Source of the DNA: Dokdonella sp.
GTDB taxonomy: Bacteria > Pseudomonadota > Gammaproteobacteria > Xanthomonadales > Rhodanobacteraceae
Length of the DNA: 64,000 nucleotides
Assembly: GCF_019634845.1 (NCBI RefSeq)
Contig: NZ_JAHCAQ010000002.1
Coordinates: 62,001 to 126,000 of the forward strand
Direction of reading: 5' to 3'
The translations under genes were made by a program, and so were the position numbers. The notes beneath the pieces were generated by a model that had not been told where the DNA came from, did no database searches, and was given only the letters and a program-made list of their open reading frames with translations. Positions within the stretch are counted from its first letter, which is position 1; the number at the start of each line of letters is the position of its first letter. Below, piece by piece: positions 17,123 to 25,992 of the stretch.

Positions 17123-18468
17123 GGCTTGCGCTCCCGCGCCGCGCGGCGCGCCTCGCGCAGGCTCGCGAGCTTCGCCGCGATCTGCGCCTCCAGGCCGCGC
17201 TCGCTCGGCGTGTAGAACTCGCGCCCAACGAGCGCGTCGGGCAGGCATTGCTGGTCGAGCGCGACGCCACCGGCGACCGCGTGGTCGTACTGGTAGCCGC
17301 GACCATAGCCAAGCGACTTCATGAGGCGGGTCGGCGCATTGCGCAGGTGCAGCGGCACCTCGAGCGTGCCGGTTTCGCCGACACAGGCGCGCGCGGCGTT
17401 GAACGCGGCGTAGCCCGCATTGCTCTTGGCCGCGAGCGCGAGATAGAGCACGGCCTGCGCCAGGGCGAGCTCGCCCTCGGGACTACCGAGCCGTTCCCAG
17501 GTGTTCCAGGCGTCGAGCGTCAGCGGCCAGGCGCGCGGATCGGCGAGGCCGACGTCCTCGATCGCCATGCGCGTGATGCGCCGCGCGAGATAGGCGCCGT
17601 CGCAGCCGCCATCGAGCATGCGCACGAGCCAGTACAGCGCGGCATCCGGATCGGACGAGCGCACCGACTTGTGCAGTGCCGAGATCTGGTCGTAGAACTG
17701 CTCGCCGCCCTTGTCGAAACGTCGCGTGCGATCGGCCAGCACGTGGCCAAGGGTGGCCTCGTCGATCCGACCATCGACGGCGAGCTCGGCGGCAATCTCG
17801 AGAAACGTGAGTGCGCGCCGCACATCGCCGTCGGCAGCCTGCGCCAGCGTCGCCAGTGTCGTTGCATCGACCTCCAGCCCGAGCTCACCCAGGCCACGTT
17901 CGCGATCCTCCAGCGCGCGCCGCAGCGCCAGCTCGATCGCCTCGGCCGGCACCGCATCGAGCACGTGCACACGGCAGCGCGACAACAGCGCCGAATTGAG
18001 CTCGAACGACGGGTTCTCGGTGGTGGCACCGACGAAGACGATGACGCCACGCTCGATCCAGGGCAGGAACGCATCCTGTTGCGCCTTGTTGAAACGGTGC
18101 ACCTCGTCGACGAACAGCACGCTGCGCAGGCCCTGCTCGTGGCGCGCCTGCGCCTGCGCCAGTGCGGCGCGCACCTCGGCCAGGCCCGACATGACGGCCG
18201 ACAGGGCCTGGAACTGCGCCTGCGCATACTGCGCCAGCAACAGCGCCAGCGTGGTCTTGCCGCAGCCGGGCGGGCCCCACAGGATCATCGAATGGACGCG
18301 GCCGGCCTCGAGCGACCGGCGCAGCGCGCTGGTCGGCGCCAAGAGGCGCGGCTGACCGACGACCTCGTCGAGGTTGCGCGGGCGCATGCGTTCGGCCAGC
18401 GGCTGCAGCGCAGTCGATTCGGCGAACAGGCCCGCGCTGGGCCGCGGGGCGGAGGAACGGCGCGACAT
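17119..18468 (-). CDS. rarA: Replication-associated recombination protein A (MgsA/RarA AAA+ ATPase)
   Basis: 449 residues. Walker A GPPGCGKTT (about 60-68) and Walker B LFVDEVHRF (about 109-117) are followed by the sensor GATTENPSF segment and the C-terminal tetramerisation domain with CDGAYLARRITRMAIEDVGL (about 270-290). It acts at stalled replication forks and resembles clamp-loader subunits. ATG 18468 gives the usual start; an in-frame GTG two codons upstream is possible. Divergent from rlmJ across 78 bases. Confidence 0.95.
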   Translation of the reverse strand: MSRRSSAPRPSAGLFAESTALQPLAERMRPRNLDEVVGQPRLLAPTSALRRSLEAGRVHSMILWGPPGCGKTTLALLLAQYAQAQFQALSAVMSGLAEVRAALAQAQARHEQGLRSVLFVDEVHRFNKAQQDAFLPWIERGVIVFVGATTENPSFELNSALLSRCRVHVLDAVPAEAIELALRRALEDRERGLGELGLEVDATTLATLAQAADGDVRRALTFLEIAAELAVDGRIDEATLGHVLADRTRRFDKGGEQFYDQISALHKSVRSSDPDAALYWLVRMLDGGCDGAYLARRITRMAIEDVGLADPRAWPLTLDAWNTWERLGSPEGELALAQAVLYLALAAKSNAGYAAFNAARACVGETGTLEVPLHLRNAPTRLMKSLGYGRGYQYDHAVAGGVALDQQCLPDALVGREFYTPSERGLEAQIAAKLASLREARRAARERKP

Positions 18469-18546
18469 CGACACATGATAAGCCAGCCGCTGGCGCGCCA
18501 GCGCGCCGCGGTCGACAATGCGCGCCGGATCGTCCCGCCTGCGCGC

Positions 18547-19398
18547 ATGAACTACCACCACGCCTTCCACGCCGGCAACTTTGCCGACGTGTTCAAGCAC
18601 GTCATCCTGCTCGGCCTGCTCGACGCGCTGCGCGCCAAGCCGGCACCGTTCTGCTATGTCGACAGCCACGCCGGCCGCGGCAGCTACGACCTCGGCGGCG
18701 ACGCGGCCCAGCGCACCGGCGAATACCTGGGCGGCATCGACCGCGTGCTGCGCGCCGAACGGCTGCCGCCGGCCTTGGCCGACTATGCGGCACGGATCCT
18801 CGCCTACGGCATGGACGCGGACGGCAGGCTCGCGCGCTATCCGGGCTCGCCGCTGCTCGCGCGCGAGTGCCTGCGCGCGCAGGATCGCGCGATCCTGTGC
18901 GAGCTGCAGGCTGAAGAAGCCGCTGCGCTGCGTGCGCTCATGCACGGTGACGCGCGCATCGTCGTGCACGAGCGCGACGGCTATGCCGCGCTCAAGGCCC
19001 TGCTGCCGCCCACGCCCCGCCGCGGTCTCGTGCTGATCGATCCGCCGTTCGAGGCCCAGGGCGGCGAGTTCACCGCCATCGAGCAGGCGCTCACGCCGGC
19101 ACTGGCGCGCTGGCCCAATGCGATCTACGCGATCTGGTATCCGATCAAGCTGCGCGAGACGATCGTGCCGTTCCAGCGCTGGCTGGGCGCGCTCACGGGC
19201 GCGGCTGACGTGGTGCAGGCCGAATTGCTACTGCACCCGGACAACTCGCCACTGCGCCTCAATGGCTGCGGCATGGCCATCATCAACCCGCCATGGCAGT
19301 TCGATCAGGCGCTCGCACAGTGGTTGCCATCGCTCACCACCCTGCTCGCCGGCGATGCCGGCGGGGCCCGGCACCGCATCGAGTGGCTCAAGCGCTGA
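18547..19398 (+). CDS. rlmJ: 23S rRNA (adenine(2030)-N6)-methyltransferase RlmJ
   Basis: 283 residues. It begins with MNYHHAFHAGNFADVFKH, the family signature. The SAM-binding motif region YVDSHAGRGSYDL (about 37-49) and the catalytic motif LIDPPFE (about 163-169, DPPF/Y type) are present. It methylates A2030 of 23S rRNA before ribosome assembly. Length is normal for the family. Confidence 0.95.
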   Translation: MNYHHAFHAGNFADVFKHVILLGLLDALRAKPAPFCYVDSHAGRGSYDLGGDAAQRTGEYLGGIDRVLRAERLPPALADYAARILAYGMDADGRLARYPGSPLLARECLRAQDRAILCELQAEEAAALRALMHGDARIVVHERDGYAALKALLPPTPRRGLVLIDPPFEAQGGEFTAIEQALTPALARWPNAIYAIWYPIKLRETIVPFQRWLGALTGAADVVQAELLLHPDNSPLRLNGCGMAIINPPWQFDQALAQWLPSLTTLLAGDAGGARHRIEWLKR

Positions 19399-19458
19399 CC
19401 GCGCCGCGCCTGCACGGTGGCGCACCTGCTGCACGGCGGACATGAGCCGGTGCATACT

Positions 19459-19468
19459 CCCCCCCCCC
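19459..19468 (+). repeat. C10 homopolymer in the 5' region of a membrane protein gene
   Basis: Ten consecutive C lie between a -10-like CATACT (19453-19458) and the AGGA ribosome site at 19480-19483, 21 bases before the GTG start. Such tracts are prone to slippage. The only comparable run in the window is the G8 in the peptide promoter. Confidence 0.6.
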
Positions 19469-19489
19469 GGAAATCGTGCAGGAACACGC

Positions 19490-20077
19490 GTGGCAGATCA
19501 GTTCACCGACCAGCTGTTTCCGCACATCCGCATCGTCATGGGCATGGTCGTTGGCCTGGCGATGTCCAAGCTCCTGACCGGCTTTGCCGGCCTCATCCAG
19601 CATCCGGGCCGGTACCGCCTGTCGGCCGTGCACCTGTTGTGGGCCGGCTCGATCCTGGTCGAACTCGTGCTGTTCTGGTGGTGGGAGTTCCAGCTCTCGC
19701 AACTACCGCGCTGGAGTTTCGGCACGTTCGCCTTCCTCATCGGCTACACGATCACGCTGTATCTCATGGCTGCGCTGCTGTTCCCCGACGACATCGACGA
19801 GTATGGCGGCTACGAGGCTTACCTGATGCGGCGGCGCTACTGGTTCTTCGGCCTGCTCGCACTGACCTTCGTGCTCGACATCGTCGACACCCTGATCAAG
19901 GGCGACGCGCACTGGAGCAACCTCAGTGTCGACTACGTGATCCAGGTTCCGCTCGGCTTCGCCCTGTGCATCATCGCCTGCGCCTCGACCCGAGCCTCCA
20001 CCCAGCTGGCCGTCGTCGGCGTCCACATCGCCTACCAGGCGTACTGGATCGTGCGCGTGGTCACACTGATGGACTAG
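19490..20077 (+). CDS. Six-helix integral membrane protein of unknown function
   Basis: 195 residues. Six hydrophobic helices are predicted (about 10-35, 45-68, 75-98, 112-132, 145-162, 170-192). The loop after helix 3 is acidic and Tyr-rich (DDIDEYGGYEAYLMRRRYW). No family recognised. The start is GTG 19490, chosen because AGGA lies six bases upstream and no ATG is available before residue 16. It is preceded by the C10 tract and followed by a hairpin. Confidence 0.7.
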   Translation: MADQFTDQLFPHIRIVMGMVVGLAMSKLLTGFAGLIQHPGRYRLSAVHLLWAGSILVELVLFWWWEFQLSQLPRWSFGTFAFLIGYTITLYLMAALLFPDDIDEYGGYEAYLMRRRYWFFGLLALTFVLDIVDTLIKGDAHWSNLSVDYVIQVPLGFALCIIACASTRASTQLAVVGVHIAYQAYWIVRVVTLMD

Positions 20078-20085
20078 CACGCAGC

Positions 20086-20113
20086 CGGGAAAGTGGGTTG
20101 CGCCACTCTCCCG
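20086..20113. terminator. Hairpin between convergent membrane-protein and psiF-like genes
   Basis: CGGGAAAGTGG pairs with CCACTCTCCCG (one mismatch) around a 6-base loop, nine bases after the membrane-protein stop. There is no U-run. It may end transcription from the left; the rest of the gap to 20286 shows nothing. Confidence 0.5.
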
Positions 20114-20286
20114 ACACGGCGGCAGCGGCGCCGGCGCAGGCCCGGTCCCGTTCACGGCGCGGCAGTGAACCGAGCCGATGCCGTACGCCAATCGATGCCG
20201 CGACCGCGCAGCGTGCGGACCCGCAGCGGCAGCGGCACCGCGGTGACCGTGGATGGCCCGCCGTGGCGCCGCCACCGCCAGGACGC

Positions 20287-20676
20287 TCAACCCTCGGCGC
20301 TGGCAGCAAGCGGTCGCTGCATGCACTGCTTGACGAAGGCCTTGCGCTCATCGCCCTTGATGCCCTGCGCCTTGGCCTCGGCGCCGCAGGCCTTGCGCTG
20401 CTCCTGCTTGGGGCTCGGTGCCGTGGCAAGCACCGGCGCCGGCGCGGCATCGGCGGCAGCGTCCTTGCCTTGGCCCTTGAGGCAGCTGCTCAGATAGGAC
20501 TTGCGCGCGTCGCCCTTGAGCCCGTCGGCCTTGGCCTGGGCATTGCACGACTTCATGCGGGCCTGCTGCACGGTGAGCGGCTTGCCGGTCTTGGTGGTTT
20601 CCTCGGCGTGGCCGACGCCGGCGCCGATGGCGAGCACGAGGGCCAGTGCGAACAGCGAAATCGTCTTGGACTGCAT
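20287..20676 (-). CDS. PsiF-repeat secreted protein (two repeats)
   Basis: 129 residues. A signal peptide (about 1-24, HAEE at the junction) precedes two PsiF repeats, each an approximately 35-residue helical unit with two conserved cysteines: MKSCNAQAKADGLKGDARK with CLKG (about 41-70), and RKACGAEAKAQGIKGDERK with CMQ (about 93-120). A Pro/Ala linker joins them. PsiF of E. coli is phosphate-starvation-inducible and of unknown function. AGGAGAATTCCC before the ATG is a good ribosome site. Confidence 0.88.
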   Translation of the reverse strand: MQSKTISLFALALVLAIGAGVGHAEETTKTGKPLTVQQARMKSCNAQAKADGLKGDARKSYLSSCLKGQGKDAAADAAPAPVLATAPSPKQEQRKACGAEAKAQGIKGDERKAFVKQCMQRPLAASAEG

Positions 20677-20985
20677 GGGAATTCTCCTGTCGAAGTGGGT
20701 GTCCGCGCCGGTTGGCGACGGCAGGGCCAGTGTCGGGCGACGCGTGCGCCGGCAACAGCGCAGGACTGCGCGAGCTGGCGCCGGAAACGGTCGCGTGGGC
20801 GGCGTGGAAAGCGGCCGCCACGATGTAGGAAATCACCGCCATCGCAGGCTCCGGCCGATCGCCACTGCGTGACGCGGCACGCGCGCCACGCATGAACCAC
20901 GCCACGTTTCTGCAAGCCTGCTGCCCGCGGTTTGCCACATGCCTGCGGCTATACTGCAAGCGATCAAACACCGTGGGAGTTCACA
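20677..20985. other. 309-base divergent intergenic region (psiF-like / alpha-2-macroglobulin)
   Basis: No gene seen. It holds the promoters of both neighbours. GCGGCTATACT (with -10 TATACT at 20950-20955) lies about 30 bases before the macroglobulin start, without a good -35. No Pho box was recognised upstream of the psiF-like gene. Confidence 0.4.
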
Positions 20986-23900
20986 ATGGAATTGCGTTCA
21001 CCCGGCGCCTTGCTGCGCGTGTTTTCCGGCCTGCTGTTGGCCCTCGCGCTTGCCGCCTGCAAGCCCTCCTCCGATACCGTGCCGGCGCCGCAGGGCGCTG
21101 CGCCGGCAAAACCGGCGGCCACGGGCCAGGCGACGAAGATCGAAGGCTTCGGCCTGGCCTCGGCGCACGCCGCCCAGCGCGACGGTTCGCTCGCACTCAT
21201 GCTCGAATTCAGCCAGCCGCTGGTCGGCACCCAGGCCTTCGACACGCTCATCACGGTCAAGGACGACAAGGGCGCCAGCGTCGAGGGCAGCTGGTCGCTC
21301 GACGAGAATGGCAAGACCCTGTACTTCCCCTTCGTGCAGGCTGACCGCAGCTACAGCGTGCACATCAAGGGCGAGCTCGCGGCGGCCGATGGCAAGACGC
21401 TGGGCAGCGAGGTCGTCAAGGATGTCTACAGCGGGCCGATGCAGCCCAACGCGGCATTCGCCTCGCAGGGCAGCGTGCTGCCGGCGCGCGACACCCGCGG
21501 CCTGCCGGTGGTGTCGGTCAACGTCAAGGATGTCGACATCGAGTTCCTGCGCGTGCGCGACAACGAGGTCGCCAATTTCTTCGCGGCCTACCAGAAGAAC
21601 GGCAAGCGCGGCTCGTGGGAGCTCGATCCGCGCTGGGGCTGGGGCCGCGCCGGCGCACCGATCGTGCAGATCGCCGATTCGGTGTACGCCAACCGCTTCG
21701 CACTCACCGGCAAGGAAAACGAGCGCGCGCTCAACTACATCCCGATCCAGAACATCACCCAGCTGGCGCAGCCGGGTCTGTACTTCGCGGTGATGAAACC
21801 AGCCGGCACGTTCGAAGACGAAAAGGAGACCAGCTTCTTCTTCGTCAGCGACATCGGCCTGCACGTGCGCAGCTACGGCAAGACGCTGTTCGTGCACGCG
21901 GCTTCGCTCAAGTCCGGCGCGCCGATCAGCGGCGTCGACCTGGGCGTGCTCGACGACAAGGGTGAGAACCTCGTCAGCGGCCGCACCGACGGCAACGGCA
22001 ATGCCGAGCTGGCCTATTCGCTCGACAGCTCCCATGTGCTGGTCGGTCGCAGCGGTCGTGACGTGTCGCTGCTGCCGTTCAACCAACCCGCGCTCGACCT
22101 GTCGGACTTTGCCGTGGCCGGCCGCAAGCAGACCTGGTTCGAAGTGTTTGCCTGGGCCGACCGCGACCTGTACCGCCCCGGCGAAACGATCGCGCTGAGC
22201 GCCTTGCTGCGCGACTTCGACGGCAACCCGATCAAGCCGCAGCCACTGTTCATCACGCTCAAGCAGCCTGACGGCCGCGAGTTCGCGCAGGCGCGGCTCG
22301 ACCCGCAGGAGCTCAACTACTTCCAGTGGTCGCACCTGATTCCGGCCGACGCGCCGACCGGGCGCTGGCAGGTCGAGTTCCGCACCGACCCCAAGTCCAA
22401 GGAAGCGGCGCAGGGGATGACGTTCCGCATCGAGGAATTCCTGCCCGAGCGCCTCAAGCTGGCCCTGACGACAGCGCAGGACACGATCAAGCCCGGAGAG
22501 CCGTTCGATCTCGAGGTACAGGGCGATTACCTGTACGGCGCACCGGCCGCCGGCAACCGCTTCACCGCGCGCCTCACGCTCGCCGTCGACCAGCATCCAG
22601 TCGAGGCACACAAGGATTTCTGGTTCGGCGATCCGACCATCGACATTCCCAAGCAGGCCGACGATGTCGTCGATGACGTGCTCGACGAGAACGGGGCGTT
22701 GAGCACCCAGATCGATCTTGGCGAAGCCGCCAAGGCCGCGACCCCGGTAGCGGCGATCATCTCGGGCAGCGTGCACGAAACCGGCGGTCGCGCCGTCACG
22801 CGCACGCTCAAGCGCAGCGTCTGGCCGGCCACTGCCCTGGTCGGCGTGCGTCCGCTGTTCGACCTCAAGGATGGCGCCGACGCCCGTGGCAGGGCCGCCT
22901 TCGAACTGATCCGCAGCGATGCCAAGGGCGAACTGGTCGCCGGCAGCGGCCTGCGCATCGCACTGATCCGCGAGTACCGCGACTTCCACTGGAGCTTCGA
23001 CAAGGCGAATGGCTGGCACTTCGAATACGCATCGCGCTACGAAGAGGCGGAAAAGCGCGAGATCAGTGCCGAAGCCGGCAAGGCCGTCAAGTTCGACGTA
23101 TCGGTGGACTGGGGCAACTATCGGCTCGAGGTGTTCGATCCGGCGACCAAGCTCACCACGCGCCTGCCGTTCTACGCCGGCTGGAGCTGGAGCGACGACA
23201 ACCGCGGCAAGGAAGCACGCCCCGACAAGGTCAAGCTCGCGCTCGACAAGCCCAGCTATCGCGCCGGCGACACGCTCAAGGTCACGGTGACGCCACCGCA
23301 GTCGGGACCGGGCGTGCTGCTGGTCGAGTCCGACCACCTGCTGTACACGCGCAACATCGACGCCCGACCCGGTGCCACGTTCGAGATCCCGGTCACCAAG
23401 GACTGGGAGCGCCACGACGTGTACGTCACCGCGCTCGTGCTGCGCGGCGGCTCGGCCGCCGAAAAGATCACGCCGGCACGCGCGATCGGCGAAGCCTGGG
23501 TCAAGATGGATCGCAGCGAGCGCAAGATCGATGTCGCGATCGAAGCGCCGCCGCAGATGAAACCCGAAACCGATCTGCCGGTCACGGTCAAGGCGCCGGC
23601 GCTGGCCGGCAAGCAGGCCTATGTGACCGTGTCGGCAGTGGATGTCGGCATCCTCAACATCACGCGCTTCGCACGACCCGATGCCAACGCCTGGTTCTTC
23701 GCCCAGCGTGCGCTCGGCATCGACGCCTACGACCTGTATGGCCGCATCATCGAGAGCTTCGACGGCGCCACCGCCAAGCTGCGTTATGGCGGCGACATGG
23801 CGCTGGGTCCGCTGCCGCAGGCGCGTCGCCCGACGGCCAAGGTGCTGACGGTCGATCTGTTCTCGGGACCGGTGGCGCTCGACGCCAAGGGCGAAGCCAG

Positions 23901-25914
23901 GATCGCGCTCAAGATGCCCGACTTCAACGGCACCGTGCGCGTGACCGCGCAGGCATTCAGCGACACCCAGTACGGCGGTGCCGATGCGGAAACGATCGTG
24001 CGTGCCCCGCTGGTGGCGGAGATTTCCACCCCGCGCGTGCTGGCACCGGGCGACCGCTCCGAACTCACGCTCGATCTGCAGAACTTCTCCGGCAGCGAAC
24101 GCGAGTTCACGCTCAAGGTCAATGCGGAGAAGCCGTTGTCGGTCGCGCAGGGCGAACGCAAGCTCAAGCTCGCCGATGGCGCCAAGGCGACACTGAACTT
24201 CCCGCTGACCGCGCTCGAAGGCTACGGCGTGGGCAAGATCAGCCTCACCGCCAGCGGTGGCGACATCAAACTCAACCGCCATTTCGAACTCGCCGTGCGC
24301 GCGGCCTGGCCGAGCGTGCTGCGCTCGACGCCGCGCCAGCTCGACCAGCTCGAGCCGGTGACGCTCGGCACGAGCGCCATCGGCGACCTGCTGGCCGACT
24401 CTGCGCTGGCCAGGCTGACCGTGTCGAGCCTGCCGCCACTGCCGTTCGCGACCGTGCTGCAGGACGTGCTCAAGTACCCCTACGGCTGCATCGAACAGAC
24501 CACCAGCAAGGGCTACGGCAGCCTGCTGCTCGACGACAAACTGGCGCAGAACCTGCACACCACGGGCCTGTCCGTCGAGCAGCGCAAGGCGCGCGTCGAC
24601 GGCGCCATCGGTCGCATCGCCTCGATGCAAGTGCCCAATGGCAACTTCTCGTTCTGGGGCGGCGACAGCTACGTCAGCGAGTTCATCACGCCCTACGTGG
24701 TCGAGTTCCTCGAAGACGCGCGCGATGCCGGTTTCCTGGTCCCCGACGACATGCTGCAGAAGTCGCTCAAGCGCCTCAACGACGATCTGTTGTCGGGCGG
24801 CCAGCCGTTCTACGGCTACGAGCAAAGCGACCACCTGCGGTTTGCCAACCAGGCCTATGCCGGTTACGTGCTCGCGCGCGTCAACCGCGCGCCGCTGGGC
24901 ACGCTGCGCGCACTGTTCGACAACGACCGCGGCAAATCATTGACCGCGCTGCCGCTGGTGCACCTGGGTGTGGCGCTCAAGCTCATGGGCGACCAGCAGC
25001 GCGCCGACAAGGCCGTCGCCGAAGCCTTTGCCAAGAAGGTCGAGCGGCCGTGGTATCTCGGCGACTACGGCTCTGACCTGCGCGACACCGCGCTGATGAT
25101 CGCCCTCGTGCACCAGTACGGCCTGTCCAAGCCCGAGTACGAGGCGCGCGTGTTCGATCTCGCGCGCAGCCTGACCTCGCGCAATGACGAGAAGTGGCAC
25201 TACTACAGCACGCAGGAGCAGGTGGCGATCGCGCGTCTGGGCAAGGCGCTGATCGCCGACGGCGACACGGCGGTGGCTGGCACGCTTGCGATCGGCGGCA
25301 ACAGCAGCGCGATCAGTCCGGAGCGTTTGTGGAGCCGCAACTTCACTGCGGCCGACCTCGCCGCCGGCGTGCGCTTCATGCCGCAGGGCGATCTGCCGCT
25401 GTACGTGAGCACCGACGTGGTCGGCGTGCCGAAGGTCGCGCCGACGCCTGACGACCGCCAGATATCGATCCGGCGCACGTTCTACACGCTCGACGGCAAG
25501 CCGTGGGAGCCGGCGCCGCTCAAGGAGGGCGACGGGCTCATCGTCGGCCTGCGCATCGAGGCGCGCGAGGCGATGCCCGACGCACTGCTCACCGACCTGC
25601 TTCCGGGTGGGCTGGAGATCGAGAACTTCAACCTCACCGATGCCCGCCAGTGGGCCGACGTGGTGGTCGACGGCATCACGATCACCGACCGCGCACAAGC
25701 CGCCGAAGTGCGCCATGAGGAATTCCGCGACGATCGCTACGTGGCGGCGCTCAACCTCTACAAGGGCCAACAGGCGCACGTGTTCTACCTCGTGCGCGCG
25801 GTCAGCCCGGGCACGTTCCAGGTGCCGCCGCCGCTGATCGAGGACATGTATCGGCCGCAGGTGCGCGGCGTCGGCAAGAGTGCCCCGGCCAGCATCAAGG
25901 TGGTTCAACCGTAA
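20986..25914 (+). CDS. yfhM: Bacterial alpha-2-macroglobulin lipoprotein (YfhM type)
   Basis: 1642 residues, about the size of E. coli YfhM. An N-terminal lipobox LAAC (Cys near residue 20) indicates a periplasmic lipoprotein. A chain of beta-sandwich macroglobulin domains follows. A thioester motif GCIEQ (Cys1168-Gln1171) is intact, in an alpha/alpha-toroid thioester domain. These proteins trap invading proteases through a bait region and covalent thioester, protecting the envelope when the outer membrane is breached. It is followed at 78 bases by pbpC, the conserved partner that repairs murein. GGGAG lies upstream of ATG 20986. Confidence 0.95.
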   Translation: MELRSPGALLRVFSGLLLALALAACKPSSDTVPAPQGAAPAKPAATGQATKIEGFGLASAHAAQRDGSLALMLEFSQPLVGTQAFDTLITVKDDKGASVEGSWSLDENGKTLYFPFVQADRSYSVHIKGELAAADGKTLGSEVVKDVYSGPMQPNAAFASQGSVLPARDTRGLPVVSVNVKDVDIEFLRVRDNEVANFFAAYQKNGKRGSWELDPRWGWGRAGAPIVQIADSVYANRFALTGKENERALNYIPIQNITQLAQPGLYFAVMKPAGTFEDEKETSFFFVSDIGLHVRSYGKTLFVHAASLKSGAPISGVDLGVLDDKGENLVSGRTDGNGNAELAYSLDSSHVLVGRSGRDVSLLPFNQPALDLSDFAVAGRKQTWFEVFAWADRDLYRPGETIALSALLRDFDGNPIKPQPLFITLKQPDGREFAQARLDPQELNYFQWSHLIPADAPTGRWQVEFRTDPKSKEAAQGMTFRIEEFLPERLKLALTTAQDTIKPGEPFDLEVQGDYLYGAPAAGNRFTARLTLAVDQHPVEAHKDFWFGDPTIDIPKQADDVVDDVLDENGALSTQIDLGEAAKAATPVAAIISGSVHETGGRAVTRTLKRSVWPATALVGVRPLFDLKDGADARGRAAFELIRSDAKGELVAGSGLRIALIREYRDFHWSFDKANGWHFEYASRYEEAEKREISAEAGKAVKFDVSVDWGNYRLEVFDPATKLTTRLPFYAGWSWSDDNRGKEARPDKVKLALDKPSYRAGDTLKVTVTPPQSGPGVLLVESDHLLYTRNIDARPGATFEIPVTKDWERHDVYVTALVLRGGSAAEKITPARAIGEAWVKMDRSERKIDVAIEAPPQMKPETDLPVTVKAPALAGKQAYVTVSAVDVGILNITRFARPDANAWFFAQRALGIDAYDLYGRIIESFDGATAKLRYGGDMALGPLPQARRPTAKVLTVDLFSGPVALDAKGEARIALKMPDFNGTVRVTAQAFSDTQYGGADAETIVRAPLVAEISTPRVLAPGDRSELTLDLQNFSGSEREFTLKVNAEKPLSVAQGERKLKLADGAKATLNFPLTALEGYGVGKISLTASGGDIKLNRHFELAVRAAWPSVLRSTPRQLDQLEPVTLGTSAIGDLLADSALARLTVSSLPPLPFATVLQDVLKYPYGCIEQTTSKGYGSLLLDDKLAQNLHTTGLSVEQRKARVDGAIGRIASMQVPNGNFSFWGGDSYVSEFITPYVVEFLEDARDAGFLVPDDMLQKSLKRLNDDLLSGGQPFYGYEQSDHLRFANQAYAGYVLARVNRAPLGTLRALFDNDRGKSLTALPLVHLGVALKLMGDQQRADKAVAEAFAKKVERPWYLGDYGSDLRDTALMIALVHQYGLSKPEYEARVFDLARSLTSRNDEKWHYYSTQEQVAIARLGKALIADGDTAVAGTLAIGGNSSAISPERLWSRNFTAADLAAGVRFMPQGDLPLYVSTDVVGVPKVAPTPDDRQISIRRTFYTLDGKPWEPAPLKEGDGLIVGLRIEAREAMPDALLTDLLPGGLEIENFNLTDARQWADVVVDGITITDRAQAAEVRHEEFRDDRYVAALNLYKGQQAHVFYLVRAVSPGTFQVPPPLIEDMYRPQVRGVGKSAPASIKVVQP

Positions 25915-25992
25915 TCGGGTGGCTGCGCCGGCCTTGCCCGTGACGCGGCAAGGCCGGCGCAGCCACCGCAACCCGCAGCGGCGTGGCAGGCG

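Noticed and set aside
20998-24834. Long antisense open frame (1278 codons) opposite the alpha-2-macroglobulin
   Set aside because: Typical GC-rich shadow: rich in Arg/Gly/Val, no start signal, no domain; the plus-strand protein has full family motifs.
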